Source: CBFHWU01 sp965659665 (GTDB lineage: Bacteria > Bacteroidota > Bacteroidia > Flavobacteriales > Flavobacteriaceae). Taken from it: DNA of 64,000 nucleotides. Both the position numbers and the translations under genes were made by a program. Location: contig CBFHWU010000024.1 of NCBI GenBank assembly GCA_965659665.1, positions 24,984 through 88,983 of the forward strand. The letters run 5' to 3'. This document shows, in pieces, positions 36,445 through 45,486 of the stretch. Every line of letters starts with the position of its first letter. The stretch's first letter is position 1. Below the pieces are notes generated by a model. It was not told the DNA's origin, did not search any database, and saw only the letters and a list, made by a program, of their open reading frames with translations.

Positions 36445-38067
36445 ATGGACAAAGGTCATGTATCCCCGAAAAACTTAGGTTTATTAAAGACACATTTATT
36501 ATTGCTAGGTTTATTGATCGCAGCTTTTTTTAATTCAAAAGCCCAAAGCTATGAAGTTCCCATTGCGGTACATATTCTCCGTAATAATGAGGGGAACATT
36601 CCGCGAGCTTCTTCAGCCAACATTGATAACGAAATAGCTAATTTAAATGATGCGTACGACCACCTCGGAATAAGCTTTATTAAGTGTAGCGAAGGCTTTA
36701 TTGATTCAACAGAGATTTGGTCTCAGTTTGATGTGGAGGATAATTTATTGGCACCTTATTTGGTCACAAATGTTGTTAACGTATTTATAACAGATCTGGA
36801 AGGGTCACTTAACGGCAAAGCAGTTTTTCCATATAAACAAATGGACTGGATACTTTTAGATTATGGCAATATGGGCACTTCAACACTTATTCACGAATTT
36901 GGACATTACTTCGGTTTACGTCACACATATCAAGGGGTAGATGAAGACGATCCAACAAGCCCTAGTAGCCTAACAATCAGTGTCGCAGAAGGGCCCCTAG
37001 GGTGGAAGTATGGAGATTATTTAATAGATACCCCCTTAGACCCTGAAAATAGAAGTGACTTTAATACCAGTTGCAATTATGTCGGAGATCAAACAGACGC
37101 CAATGGGGATTTATTTACCCCAGAGGGTAAAAATTATATGGGGAAAGGTCATAGTTATTGTCGAAGCGAGTTTAGCCCAGGGCAAGAAGCAAGAATTTTA
37201 GAGTATTTAAAAAGGGATAGATATTTTTTAGACTGTGGCTCAAGTTCAAACACCAATTTAACCTGCGCCAACTCACCTTCTGTTTTTACTTTTCCTCACC
37301 ATGACGATTTTGACAGAAGCGACACAAATGCTTACCCCTATTGGGTTCAGGCGCGTCATGGAGATGACTTGAACTGGAGAAACTCACCATCAACTCCCTC
37401 ATCAAGTACGGGTCCTGACGCTGCTCAGAGCGGACAAACATTTATGTTTTTTGAAGCGAGTGTAAAGTATACGACCGCTGACGAAACCATTTTGTTAAGC
37501 CCTTGTTATGACTTTAATGATGTTGAAAACCCAGCGATAGAATTTTATTACCACATGTATGGAGCAGAAACAGGAACCTTACAATTAGAGATATCCACGG
37601 ACGCTGGAACAAATTGGAACTCTCTTTTTGTTCAAAGTGGACAACAGCATAGTGATGAAACGTCTCCATGGACACATCAAGAAGTAGATCTTTCAGCCTA
37701 TGAAGGAAACAGGGTACAATTGAGGTTCAGAGCGATTGGGTCTGGGAGTAGTAAATCAGATATTTCGATTGATAACGTAACCGTATCAGCGACGAGCTTA
37801 TCCATTGACAAAAAGGATAAGCATCAACGATTGAGTATACACCCAAATCCAGCCAATCATAAAATCACAATTCAAGCATATGACTTTTCTATAAAAGAAA
37901 CAATAATGTATAATCTACACGGACAACAACTGAGCGTCCACAACTATATCGATGGTAGTCCAACGGAAGTAGTTATTGATGTGACCAATTTAATAAATGG
38001 AGTATACATTGTCCGTGTAAAAAGTACCCAAAACCAATACTTACATAAAAAAGTAAGAATTCAATAA
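36445..38067 (+). CDS. Secreted M43 (cytophagalysin-type) metalloprotease with MAM and T9SS sorting domains
   Basis: A 540-residue secreted protease. Order: long signal region ending near residue 34 (FFNSKAQ); metzincin catalytic domain with HEFGHYFGLRH (150-160) and Met-turn NYMGKG (M232); a MAM-like beta-sandwich (about 285-455, DDFDRS to DISIDNVTVSA); and a type IX secretion sorting domain (about 463-540, LSIHPNPANHKITIQAYDF to VYIVRVKS). Such enzymes cut proteins outside the cell. The gap of 162 bp from the TIG gene leaves open whether it shares the susC transcript, but it is the only degradative enzyme in the cluster. Confidence 0.93.
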   Translation: MDKGHVSPKNLGLLKTHLLLLGLLIAAFFNSKAQSYEVPIAVHILRNNEGNIPRASSANIDNEIANLNDAYDHLGISFIKCSEGFIDSTEIWSQFDVEDNLLAPYLVTNVVNVFITDLEGSLNGKAVFPYKQMDWILLDYGNMGTSTLIHEFGHYFGLRHTYQGVDEDDPTSPSSLTISVAEGPLGWKYGDYLIDTPLDPENRSDFNTSCNYVGDQTDANGDLFTPEGKNYMGKGHSYCRSEFSPGQEARILEYLKRDRYFLDCGSSSNTNLTCANSPSVFTFPHHDDFDRSDTNAYPYWVQARHGDDLNWRNSPSTPSSSTGPDAAQSGQTFMFFEASVKYTTADETILLSPCYDFNDVENPAIEFYYHMYGAETGTLQLEISTDAGTNWNSLFVQSGQQHSDETSPWTHQEVDLSAYEGNRVQLRFRAIGSGSSKSDISIDNVTVSATSLSIDKKDKHQRLSIHPNPANHKITIQAYDFSIKETIMYNLHGQQLSVHNYIDGSPTEVVIDVTNLINGVYIVRVKSTQNQYLHKKVRIQ

Positions 38068-38127
38068 CAATAAGGTATATTCAACACAGCTTTCGAGTCA
38101 GAGTACTTAGGTCTTACATTAAAAGAG

Positions 38128-39924
38128 TTAATCATTGAGTTTTAAAACGGCCATAAAAGCTTGTTGAGGGATTTCTACATTACCAACTTGACGCATTTTC
38201 TTTTTCCCTTTTTTCTGCTTTTCGAGAAGTTTACGTTTACGTGAAATATCTCCGCCGTAACATTTGGCTGTCACGTCTTTACGAAGGGCTTTAATGGTTT
38301 CTCGAGAAATAATTTTTGCCCCAATAGCAGCCTGAATGGGAATATCAAACTGTTGACGAGGGATTAATTGTCGGAGTTTTTCACACATTTTTTTACCGAG
38401 TGTATAAGCGTTATCTGAATGAACTAAAGCCGATAATGCATCAACAGAGTTGGCATTTAAAAGAATATCAACACGTACAAGCTTGGAGGCGCGCATTCCG
38501 ATAGGTGCATAATCAAAAGAGGCATATCCTTTGGAAACTGTTTTGAGGCGATCATAAAAATCAAAAACGATTTCAGCTAAAGGCATATCAAAAGACAGCT
38601 CAACGCGTTCGGGAGTCAAATAGGTTTGATTTTTGATTTGTCCTCGTTTTTCGATACACAAACTCATGACGTTGCCCACATAGTCAGATTTGGTGATGAT
38701 GGTGGCTTTAATAAAAGGCTCTTCCACTCGGTCAAGACCCGATGGGTCGGGTAAGTCAGAAGGATTATTGACAATAATAATATCTTCAGGATTTTTTTTG
38801 GTAAAAGCATAATACGACACGTTCGGAACAGTAGTGATGACCGTCATATCAAATTCACGTTCGAGTCGCTCTTGAACAATTTCGAGGTGGAGCATTCCTA
38901 AAAACCCACAACGAAACCCAAATCCAAGTGCTGCTGAGCTCTCAGGAGCAAATACCAGAGAAGCGTCATTGAGTTGAAGTTTTTCCATCGAAGCACGAAG
39001 CTCCTCATAATCTTCATTATCTACGGGATAAATCCCAGCAAAGACCATCGGCTTCACTTCTTCAAAACCATCAATAGGAACGGTCGTAGGGTTTTCGGTT
39101 GAAGTTAAGGTATCACCAACTTTTACTTCTTTTGCGTCTTTAATCCCAGTAATTAAGTACCCGACATCACCTGCTGCAATTATTTTTTTGGGAACTTGGT
39201 TAAGCTTGAGTGTTCCTATTTCATCTGCAAAATAGTCTTTACCAGTAGCTAAGAATTTTATTTTTTGACCTTTTCTGACCTGCCCATTGAGGACCCTAAA
39301 ATAAGTTTCAATTCCTCGGAATGGATTGTAAACAGAATCAAAAATTAAAGCTTGGAGGGGTGCGTTCAGGTCTCCTTTGGGGGGTGGAATACGTTTCACG
39401 ATAGCACTCAGTATATCTTCAATACCCAGGCCTGTTTTGGCCGAAGCCTGAATGACATCTTCTGGCTCACACCCTAATAGGTCAACAATATCGTCGGTGA
39501 CTTCTTCGGGGTTTGCTGAGGGAAGGTCAACTTTGTTTAAAACAGGGATAATTTCCAAATCATTTTCCAACGCCAGATACAAATTTGAAATGGTTTGGGC
39601 TTGAATGCTTTGAGCAGCATCAACAATCAATAATGCCCCTTCACAGGCCGCAATTGATCGAGAAACTTCATACGAAAAGTCCACATGACCAGGAGTATCA
39701 ATAAGGTTAAAGACATACTCATCACCATCAAAGTTATACTCCATCTGCACCGCATGTGATTTGATGGTTATCCCTCGTTCCCGTTCAAGATCCATATTAT
39801 CTAATAACTGATCTTGTTTTTCTCGAACACTAACGGTTTCGGTAGCATCCAACAAACGATCTGCTAACGTACTTTTTCCGTGGTCAATATGGGCAATAAT
39901 ACAAAAGTTACGAATGTGATTCAT
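38128..39924 (-). CDS. lepA: Elongation factor 4 (LepA)
   Basis: A 598-residue translational GTPase acting on stalled ribosomes or in initiation-complex assembly. G1 is AHIDHGKST, G2/G3 are RERGITIKS and DTPGHVDFSYEV, and G4 is NKVDLPSA. The C-terminal LepA-specific block contains AKCYGGDISRKRKLLEKQK. I chose the ATG at 39924: homologues begin NHIRNFCIIAHIDHGK, and the promoter element lies between it and the upstream in-frame start at 39951. Confidence 0.97.
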   Translation of the reverse strand: MNHIRNFCIIAHIDHGKSTLADRLLDATETVSVREKQDQLLDNMDLERERGITIKSHAVQMEYNFDGDEYVFNLIDTPGHVDFSYEVSRSIAACEGALLIVDAAQSIQAQTISNLYLALENDLEIIPVLNKVDLPSANPEEVTDDIVDLLGCEPEDVIQASAKTGLGIEDILSAIVKRIPPPKGDLNAPLQALIFDSVYNPFRGIETYFRVLNGQVRKGQKIKFLATGKDYFADEIGTLKLNQVPKKIIAAGDVGYLITGIKDAKEVKVGDTLTSTENPTTVPIDGFEEVKPMVFAGIYPVDNEDYEELRASMEKLQLNDASLVFAPESSAALGFGFRCGFLGMLHLEIVQERLEREFDMTVITTVPNVSYYAFTKKNPEDIIIVNNPSDLPDPSGLDRVEEPFIKATIITKSDYVGNVMSLCIEKRGQIKNQTYLTPERVELSFDMPLAEIVFDFYDRLKTVSKGYASFDYAPIGMRASKLVRVDILLNANSVDALSALVHSDNAYTLGKKMCEKLRQLIPRQQFDIPIQAAIGAKIISRETIKALRKDVTAKCYGGDISRKRKLLEKQKKGKKKMRQVGNVEIPQQAFMAVLKLND

Positions 39925-39948
39925 AATCGCAAATATTTCATAGCCTCG

Positions 39949-39956
39949 CAAAGATA
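39949..39956 (-). promoter_or_regulatory. -7 element of lepA promoter
   Basis: TATCTTTG on the minus strand fits TAnnTTTG and lies 24 bases before the lepA ATG. No TTG -33 element found. Confidence 0.5.
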
Positions 39957-40061
39957 CTTATTTGCAGCATATGTTTTTGTGCTTTAATGAAGGAAAAAAG
40001 AAACAAGATGATTATAAATTTATTATCTTGTAAAATCAAATCAATTTTAAACACTTAAACC

Positions 40062-40646
40062 ATGATTCTTTCAGTTAAACATCAAGAACGCTACTCGAGA
40101 GGAGAACTTCTGCTTAGAACCATATTTGGGGCTTTTTATATCGTATTGCCTCATTTATTTATTTTATTTTTTGTCTCGATATGGGCAAATATTTTATCAT
40201 TTATCGCTTTTTGGGTCATTCTTTTTACAGGGCGTTATCCGCAAAGTATGTTCGAATTTCAGGAACAGCTTTTAAGGTGGAACCTTAGACTTAATGCTAG
40301 AATTTATAACCTTGCAGACGATTACCCCAGTTTTGGGCTTAGTGCTACAGATGAACATACCACTCTTGAAGTGCCTTTTCCAGAATCCACAAGTAGAGGG
40401 TTGGTATTAGTACGTGCTTTTTTTGGTGTTTTTTATGTTGTGCTCCCTCACGGCTTTATTTTATTCTTTAGATTCTTATGGATGAACATTTTATTACTCT
40501 TAGGGTGGTTTAGTATCTTATTTACTGCCCAACTTCCTAAAGCTTGGCACACTTTTGCTGTGGAGACTATTCGCTGGCAAACGAGAGTCACTCTTTATAT
40601 GGGATATATGACCGACGAATACCCTCCTTTTTCAGGCAAAGAATAA
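40062..40646 (+). CDS. DUF4389 domain membrane protein, internally duplicated
   Basis: A 194-residue protein made of two similar halves, each with two membrane segments. First half: LLLRTIFGAFYIVLPHLFIL, then FIAFWVILFTGRYPQSM and WNLRLNARIYNLADDYPSF. Second half: LVLVRAFFGVFYVVLPHGFI, then LGWFSILFTAQLPKAW and WQTRVTLYMGYMTDEYPPF. The repeating unit is the DUF4389 pattern. Function unknown. It is followed 2 bp later by another small membrane-protein gene and then an M48 peptidase on the same strand. Confidence 0.85.
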   Translation: MILSVKHQERYSRGELLLRTIFGAFYIVLPHLFILFFVSIWANILSFIAFWVILFTGRYPQSMFEFQEQLLRWNLRLNARIYNLADDYPSFGLSATDEHTTLEVPFPESTSRGLVLVRAFFGVFYVVLPHGFILFFRFLWMNILLLLGWFSILFTAQLPKAWHTFAVETIRWQTRVTLYMGYMTDEYPPFSGKE

Positions 40647-40648
40647 CA

Positions 40649-41176
40649 ATGACAAAAACTGCGTTAAAATATGTTCAACTCCCTCAGCCTCACGAGCTTT
40701 CGGAGAGAGAAAAAGAAGATGCAATGGGTGCCTATTTAATGATGTTTGCTTCATTAGCGTCCAGTCTTCCACTTCCTGTTATTAACCTTATAGCGGCAGT
40801 TGTTTACTACTATGTAAATCGAAAAAAAAGCCGTTACGTCCATTTTAATGCATTACAATCTTTGTTGTCTCAATTACCTACAACATTTTTAAACTGGGGT
40901 CTTTTGTATTGGATACTTCAGATATATGTTTTTGAAAACCTTGTAAAAAACGATTTTTTTATTGCCTTTTTAACTTTTGCTGTTGTGGCAAATTTGATCT
41001 ACTTTACATTAAGTATCGTAGCCTGCATAAAATCTAAAAAAGGAATCTTTTTTTATTTTGTGTTTTTTGGCGCGTACTCCTACAAAAAAGTATACGCTAC
41101 TTCCAATCTGATAGCATATCAGAATGAAGAGCCTAACGTACACCGCCCAAACCCAATTAACGCCCCACCATTTTGA
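40649..41176 (+). CDS. DUF4870-like membrane protein
   Basis: A 175-residue protein with about three hydrophobic segments (LMMFASLASSLPLPVINLIA, LNWGLLYWILQIYVF and FFIAFLTFAVVANLIYFTLS) and HFNALQSLLSQL between the first two, as in DUF4870 proteins. Function unknown. The open frame extends back into the previous gene; I chose the ATG at 40649, 2 bp after the DUF4389 stop. Its TGA overlaps the TTG start of the M48 gene. Confidence 0.75.
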   Translation: MTKTALKYVQLPQPHELSEREKEDAMGAYLMMFASLASSLPLPVINLIAAVVYYYVNRKKSRYVHFNALQSLLSQLPTTFLNWGLLYWILQIYVFENLVKNDFFIAFLTFAVVANLIYFTLSIVACIKSKKGIFFYFVFFGAYSYKKVYATSNLIAYQNEEPNVHRPNPINAPPF

Positions 41177-42000
41177 AAGAGAGTAAAATAGTAAAAGAGT
41201 TGTTTAAAATGGTCTTTTTTTTCGCTGGACTGTTTGTGATGTTCTATGTTTTATTACAACTTCTGTCGACTGAAAATAAAAACAAATGGTTGTATGAAAA
41301 AGACAACGCCTCCTCTATTTCCGTCGATAAAGAAATAGCATTAGGCAATGTCATGGACCAATATATAGTGTCATCTAACAATCAAAAGGTACTAGACAAT
41401 ACGCTTGCAGATTCAATCATTTGGGTGTTAAGCTCAAGACTAAAACAACAACTTGTATTTTCAGAATATGATTATAAAATTAAAATATTAGACAATCCTC
41501 AAGTCAATGCATTTGCTATTCCTGGGGGCCGAATATACATATACAAAGGGCTGATTTCCTTTTGCGATACTCCTGAACAATTGGCGGCGGTACTTGCTCA
41601 TGAAATGGGTCACGTCGAAAAAAGACATGTCGTTTCTAAACTGATTAAAGAATTTAGTTTGACGATTTTGTTTTCAATCCTTTCTGGAGGAGATGCAATT
41701 TTACTAACGGATTTATGGCAAAGCATTCTTTCGTCCTCTTTTGATCGTAAACAAGAAAAAGAAGCAGACATGTTCGCTTTAGCGTTGTTAGAAAAAGCAA
41801 GTATTTCGCCAAGAGCGTCTGCTTCTTTTTTCAGAAAACTGAATAATGAAAACTTAAGTTATAATGAAAATCTTGAAATTGTCATGACTCACCCGCATAA
41901 TAATGCAAGAATTAAAATGGCGTTAACGTATAAAATATCGGAAAACTTTACTTCCAAAACATTAGAGGTCCCTTGGAAAAAACTAAAAGAAGATCTTTGA
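41173..42000 (+). CDS. M48 family metallopeptidase
   Basis: A 275-residue membrane-anchored zinc peptidase. One N-terminal membrane segment (MVFFFAGLFVMFYVLLQLL); then the M48 core with NAFAIPGGRIYIYKGLI, LAHEMGHVEKRH (HExxH) and the Glu ligand in EKEADMFAL. Related to BepA/LoiP-type periplasmic quality-control proteases. The start is uncertain: a TTG at 41173 overlaps the previous stop (TTGA), while the first ATG at 41209 directly opens the membrane segment. The 3-gene run DUF4389, DUF4870, M48 looks like one transcript. Confidence 0.86.
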   Translation: MKESKIVKELFKMVFFFAGLFVMFYVLLQLLSTENKNKWLYEKDNASSISVDKEIALGNVMDQYIVSSNNQKVLDNTLADSIIWVLSSRLKQQLVFSEYDYKIKILDNPQVNAFAIPGGRIYIYKGLISFCDTPEQLAAVLAHEMGHVEKRHVVSKLIKEFSLTILFSILSGGDAILLTDLWQSILSSSFDRKQEKEADMFALALLEKASISPRASASFFRKLNNENLSYNENLEIVMTHPHNNARIKMALTYKISENFTSKTLEVPWKKLKEDL

Positions 42001-42022
42001 TCATAAAAACAATTAAACTCAT

Positions 42023-42889
42023 ATGAACGCCTATATTCGTGTATTACAAGCAGTATTTGCTTTAACTTTTATCTTTTCCGCTTATACCAAATGGGTGGGT
42101 CCAGGGTTTTTTGAAATCTTACTCATTGATCAAGGCATTGTGGAAGCGCGCCATATCGCAGCAATACTAACCCGATTAATTATTGGCTTAGAATTAAGCT
42201 TAGGAATATTTCTTCTCACGCCATTTTATAAAAAAACAACCTTATGGCTCAGCTTAGGATTACTTTTTATTTTTACGGCTCATTTGTTTTATTTATGGGC
42301 AATAGGTGATACGGACAATTGTGGGTGTTTTGGAGAAATGATAAGTATGAGTCCTCAAGAGTCGATTTTTAAAAACGCTTTGCTGATGGTTTTGAATGGA
42401 ATACTGTTGTATTTCCAAAAAAAATCCTCAAAAAATAATACAGCCCTCATTGTTATTCCTTTAACCTCTCTGGTATTTGTTTTTGTGACAGCTCCAATCA
42501 AAACCTTAGAAGTTTCTACCTTTCAGTCCTTCACTCACTTTGAAAATAAGGGAATTGTTGACTTGACTCAAGGAGAACGTTTTGTAGCGGTGTTTAACAC
42601 CGAATGCGAACATTGTCAGGAAGCAGCTATACATTTAGTAAACCTACAAAAGCAATACTCGAATTTTCCAACGATATTTGTGCTGTTTTTTTCAGAGGGA
42701 ACAATGACTCCAGAAGAATTTAATTTTCTGACGGGCTCGTCTTTTCCGTATACAAGTATTGATGTTAACCAGTTTTTTGACCTGATTGGAAATAGTCCTC
42801 CTAGGCTTTATCGAATCATGAATGGACAAATAACCGATATTTGGGATGAAGATTTAGGAAAAAATGTAGAAAACAAATTAAAAAATTAA
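42023..42889 (+). CDS. MauE/DoxX-type membrane protein fused to thioredoxin-like domain (BT_3928-like)
   Basis: A 288-residue protein. The N-terminal about 150 residues form a four-helix MauE/DoxX unit (ALTFIFSAYTKWVGPGFFEI, IGLELSLGIFLL, then the cysteine motif DNCGCFGE between helices). The C-terminal about 105 residues resemble a thioredoxin-like domain with the pair CEHC in FNTECEHCQEAA. Predicted to pass reducing equivalents across or within the membrane. The partner is unknown. A GTG-started dusB follows after 3 bp. Confidence 0.83.
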   Translation: MNAYIRVLQAVFALTFIFSAYTKWVGPGFFEILLIDQGIVEARHIAAILTRLIIGLELSLGIFLLTPFYKKTTLWLSLGLLFIFTAHLFYLWAIGDTDNCGCFGEMISMSPQESIFKNALLMVLNGILLYFQKKSSKNNTALIVIPLTSLVFVFVTAPIKTLEVSTFQSFTHFENKGIVDLTQGERFVAVFNTECEHCQEAAIHLVNLQKQYSNFPTIFVLFFSEGTMTPEEFNFLTGSSFPYTSIDVNQFFDLIGNSPPRLYRIMNGQITDIWDEDLGKNVENKLKN

Positions 42890-42892
42890 ACG

Positions 42893-43891
42893 GTGGCTAA
42901 AATAGGCTCTATTGAATTGGGAACCTTTCCGCTTTTACTGGCTCCAATGGAGGATGTTAGCGATCCACCATTTCGAGCACTTTGTAAGGAACAAGGGGCA
43001 GATGTTGTGTATACCGAATTTATCTCAAGTGAAGGACTTATACGAGACGCCGCTAAAAGCGTGATGAAGCTTGATATTTATGAGCAAGAACGTCCTGTAG
43101 GAATTCAGATTTTTGGCGCCAACTTAGAGGCAATGCTTCAGTCTGTTGAAATTGTCGAAAAAACGAACCCTGATATTATCGACATAAATTTCGGGTGTCC
43201 TGTAAAAAAGGTAGTTTCCAAAGGGGCTGGCGCTGGGATTTTAAAAGATATTCCATTGATGGTTTCCCTTTCACAAGAGATGGTAAAACGAACCTCACTT
43301 CCTATTACAATAAAAACACGCTTAGGATGGGATCATGACACTATTCAGATTGTTGAGGTAGCCGAAAGATTACAAGACGTGGGAGTGAAGGCCATTTCGA
43401 TTCACGGAAGAACCCGAGCGCAGATGTACAAAGGAGATGCAGATTGGAAGCCGATAGCTGAAGTAAAAAATAATCCACGAATGCATATTCCTATATTTGG
43501 AAATGGTGATGTAAACTCTCCTGAGAAAGCCTTAGAAATGAAAAACAGTTATGGCTTAGACGGAGCTATGATTGGGCGTGCTAGCATTGGAAACCCTTGG
43601 TTTTTTTCGGAGATAAAACACTTTTTGAACACAGGAAATCATTTACAGCCTCCTAATATGATGGATCGTGTGGCTATCGCCCGTCGCCATTTGCAAATGG
43701 CCATTGAATGGAAAGGGGAAAAACTAGGTGTTTTTGAAACTCGTCGACATTACACGAATTATTTTAAAGGAATTCCTGATTTTAAACCTTTTCGCCAGCG
43801 GATGGTTACTAAGGACGACCCCAAAGAAGTATTTGCTGTTTTTGATGAAGTTGAGCAAGCTTTAGGGGATAATTTTTTTTTAGCGAGCTAG
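42893..43891 (+). CDS. dusB: tRNA-dihydrouridine synthase (DusB type)
   Basis: A 332-residue FMN enzyme reducing uridines in tRNA D-loops. LLAPMEDVSDPPFRALC is the FMN-binding opening, INFGCPVKKVVSKGAGAG carries the catalytic cysteine, ISIHGRTRAQMYKGDADW and FGNGDVNSPEKA bind FMN phosphate, and GLDGAMIGRASIGNPW completes the barrel. The GTG at 42893 is the start. The 3' end overlaps the convergent permease gene by 12 bp. Confidence 0.95.
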   Translation: MAKIGSIELGTFPLLLAPMEDVSDPPFRALCKEQGADVVYTEFISSEGLIRDAAKSVMKLDIYEQERPVGIQIFGANLEAMLQSVEIVEKTNPDIIDINFGCPVKKVVSKGAGAGILKDIPLMVSLSQEMVKRTSLPITIKTRLGWDHDTIQIVEVAERLQDVGVKAISIHGRTRAQMYKGDADWKPIAEVKNNPRMHIPIFGNGDVNSPEKALEMKNSYGLDGAMIGRASIGNPWFFSEIKHFLNTGNHLQPPNMMDRVAIARRHLQMAIEWKGEKLGVFETRRHYTNYFKGIPDFKPFRQRMVTKDDPKEVFAVFDEVEQALGDNFFLAS

Positions 43892-45064
43892 AGCACGATA
43901 TACGGCTGAAGAAGCGAGTAAAGATGCACAAAAAGTTAAAAAACTAAAGGTCAAAATTACAGCAAAAAAGTTTTTTGTGGTAAAGACAACAGGATATACA
44001 ATTGATGTACCTGGAATGTAAATCCAAGGATACCATTGCTGAGATAGGACCAAGATAACCCCAACACTTAGCCCAATAAGCCCTCCCCATAAGCTAAGTA
44101 GAGCCCCTTGCATGAAAAAGATTTGCCGAACTTGCTTGATGGTAGCACCCATATGGACTAGTGTACTAAGGTCTTTTCGTTTATCTAATACCATCATTAC
44201 AATAGCCCCAATAATATTAAACATTGCAATAACCAGCACTAGTGTAAGAATCATATAAATAGCCATGTTTTCTGTTTCCAACATTCGATATAAGGCAACA
44301 TTCATATCTTTTCGATTCATCACTTGGAATTCCGAGGGCAATAGTTGTCGTAATAAACCCTCTGAGTAGGGTTTGCATTTAATGTAAAGACTGCTAATAT
44401 TGTTTTTGGGAACATCTAAAAGAGATCGAACAAAAGCAAGATTTCCAAAAAGATATGTATGGTCAAGGTCTTCACTTATTTGGTATAAACCCACAGCCAT
44501 ACTTGCGGTTTTTTGAAAAGGAGAAGGGTTGATAATATTTGAAGAACTTGTTTTAGGAACAATAATATGTATTAGCCCACCAAAGTCAAACCAACCAATT
44601 CCAAGTTGATGCGCTATTCCATACCCTAAGAGAACTTCGTTTGATAAGGGTTTATGCATTCGTCCAAGAACAAGAGAAGACTCTAAACGGATTACCGATT
44701 CTAAAGACGAGTCAATGCCTAAGATAGTAGCGGTTGCATATTTCTTTTGGTGCTCTAAAAGCACGCGTTGCTCGATAACCGGAGAAACCTCTTCGACCCC
44801 TTTAATACTGCGAATATTTTGAAGCAACGAATCATTGAAAGAGAGATATGCGCCAGAAGTGGGTGTGATTTTGATATCAGGATCTAAAGAGCTTGAAAAA
44901 GAAAGCCCAAAATCTTTTAAACCAGAAAAAACAGAAAGAACAACAAAAAAAGCACAGACGGCTACTCCAACAACAAATGCCGCGAATGTACTGATCAGTG
45001 CAACCGCCTGGAACCGCCCCTTAGAAAAGACATAGCGTTTCGCAATAAATAAAGGGGCTTTCAA
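43880..45064 (-). CDS. ABC transporter permease, LolC/LolE-FtsX type
   Basis: A 394-residue membrane protein. N-terminal helix (ALISTFAAFVVGVAVCAFFVVLS), a large periplasmic MacB-PCD-like domain, and three C-terminal helices in the FtsX pattern (MAIYMILTLVLVIAMFNIIG, then MVLDKRKDLSTLVHMGAT and the last two helices). Such proteins release lipoproteins from the inner membrane or act as mechanotransmitters. No ATPase gene is adjacent. The start is a TTG at 45064, 9 bp after rbfA, since no ATG is available between. Confidence 0.88.
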   Translation of the reverse strand: MKAPLFIAKRYVFSKGRFQAVALISTFAAFVVGVAVCAFFVVLSVFSGLKDFGLSFSSSLDPDIKITPTSGAYLSFNDSLLQNIRSIKGVEEVSPVIEQRVLLEHQKKYATATILGIDSSLESVIRLESSLVLGRMHKPLSNEVLLGYGIAHQLGIGWFDFGGLIHIIVPKTSSSNIINPSPFQKTASMAVGLYQISEDLDHTYLFGNLAFVRSLLDVPKNNISSLYIKCKPYSEGLLRQLLPSEFQVMNRKDMNVALYRMLETENMAIYMILTLVLVIAMFNIIGAIVMMVLDKRKDLSTLVHMGATIKQVRQIFFMQGALLSLWGGLIGLSVGVILVLSQQWYPWIYIPGTSIVYPVVFTTKNFFAVILTFSFLTFCASLLASSAVYRALAR

Positions 45065-45072
45065 TGCGTACG

Positions 45073-45444
45073 TTATTTACCAGAATCTTGTAATGGGTTT
45101 TCTTTGGACGATAACGCACGGTCAATATTTTCGATATGTTCAAGGGCGTCATCTAAATAAAAATCAATTTCAGGAACTTTACGGAGTTGATTTTTAACAC
45201 GAAGAGCAAGCTCGTGCCTGAACAAGGTCTTGTTGGTTTGTACTTCGTTCACAAACGACGCTGCTTGTGCATAGGGAAAAACAGAGATGAATACCTTTGC
45301 GTTTCCAAGATCTGGGGTTACACGCACTGTCGAAACCGAAACAACTAGATTTTTAATTCCTTTATCACGAATGGCAGCTTGAAAAATTTCAATGAAATCC
45401 TTTTGTAATAAGGCGGAAATTTTTTTTTGACGTGTTTGTTCCAT
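45073..45444 (-). CDS. rbfA: 30S ribosome-binding factor A
   Basis: A 123-residue KH-fold protein that assists late 16S rRNA maturation, notably in the cold. It opens TRQKKISALLQKDFIEIFQ and has VSVSTVRVTPDLGNAKVFIS and LRKVPEIDFYLDDALEHIENID, which are RbfA blocks. Followed at once by the LolC/E-like permease, a neighbour pairing I recall as frequent in flavobacteria. Confidence 0.94.
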   Translation of the reverse strand: MEQTRQKKISALLQKDFIEIFQAAIRDKGIKNLVVSVSTVRVTPDLGNAKVFISVFPYAQAASFVNEVQTNKTLFRHELALRVKNQLRKVPEIDFYLDDALEHIENIDRALSSKENPLQDSGK

Positions 45445-45486
45445 GGGTTAAAAATAAGCATTATTCCTCTTTTGAATACGACCGAT

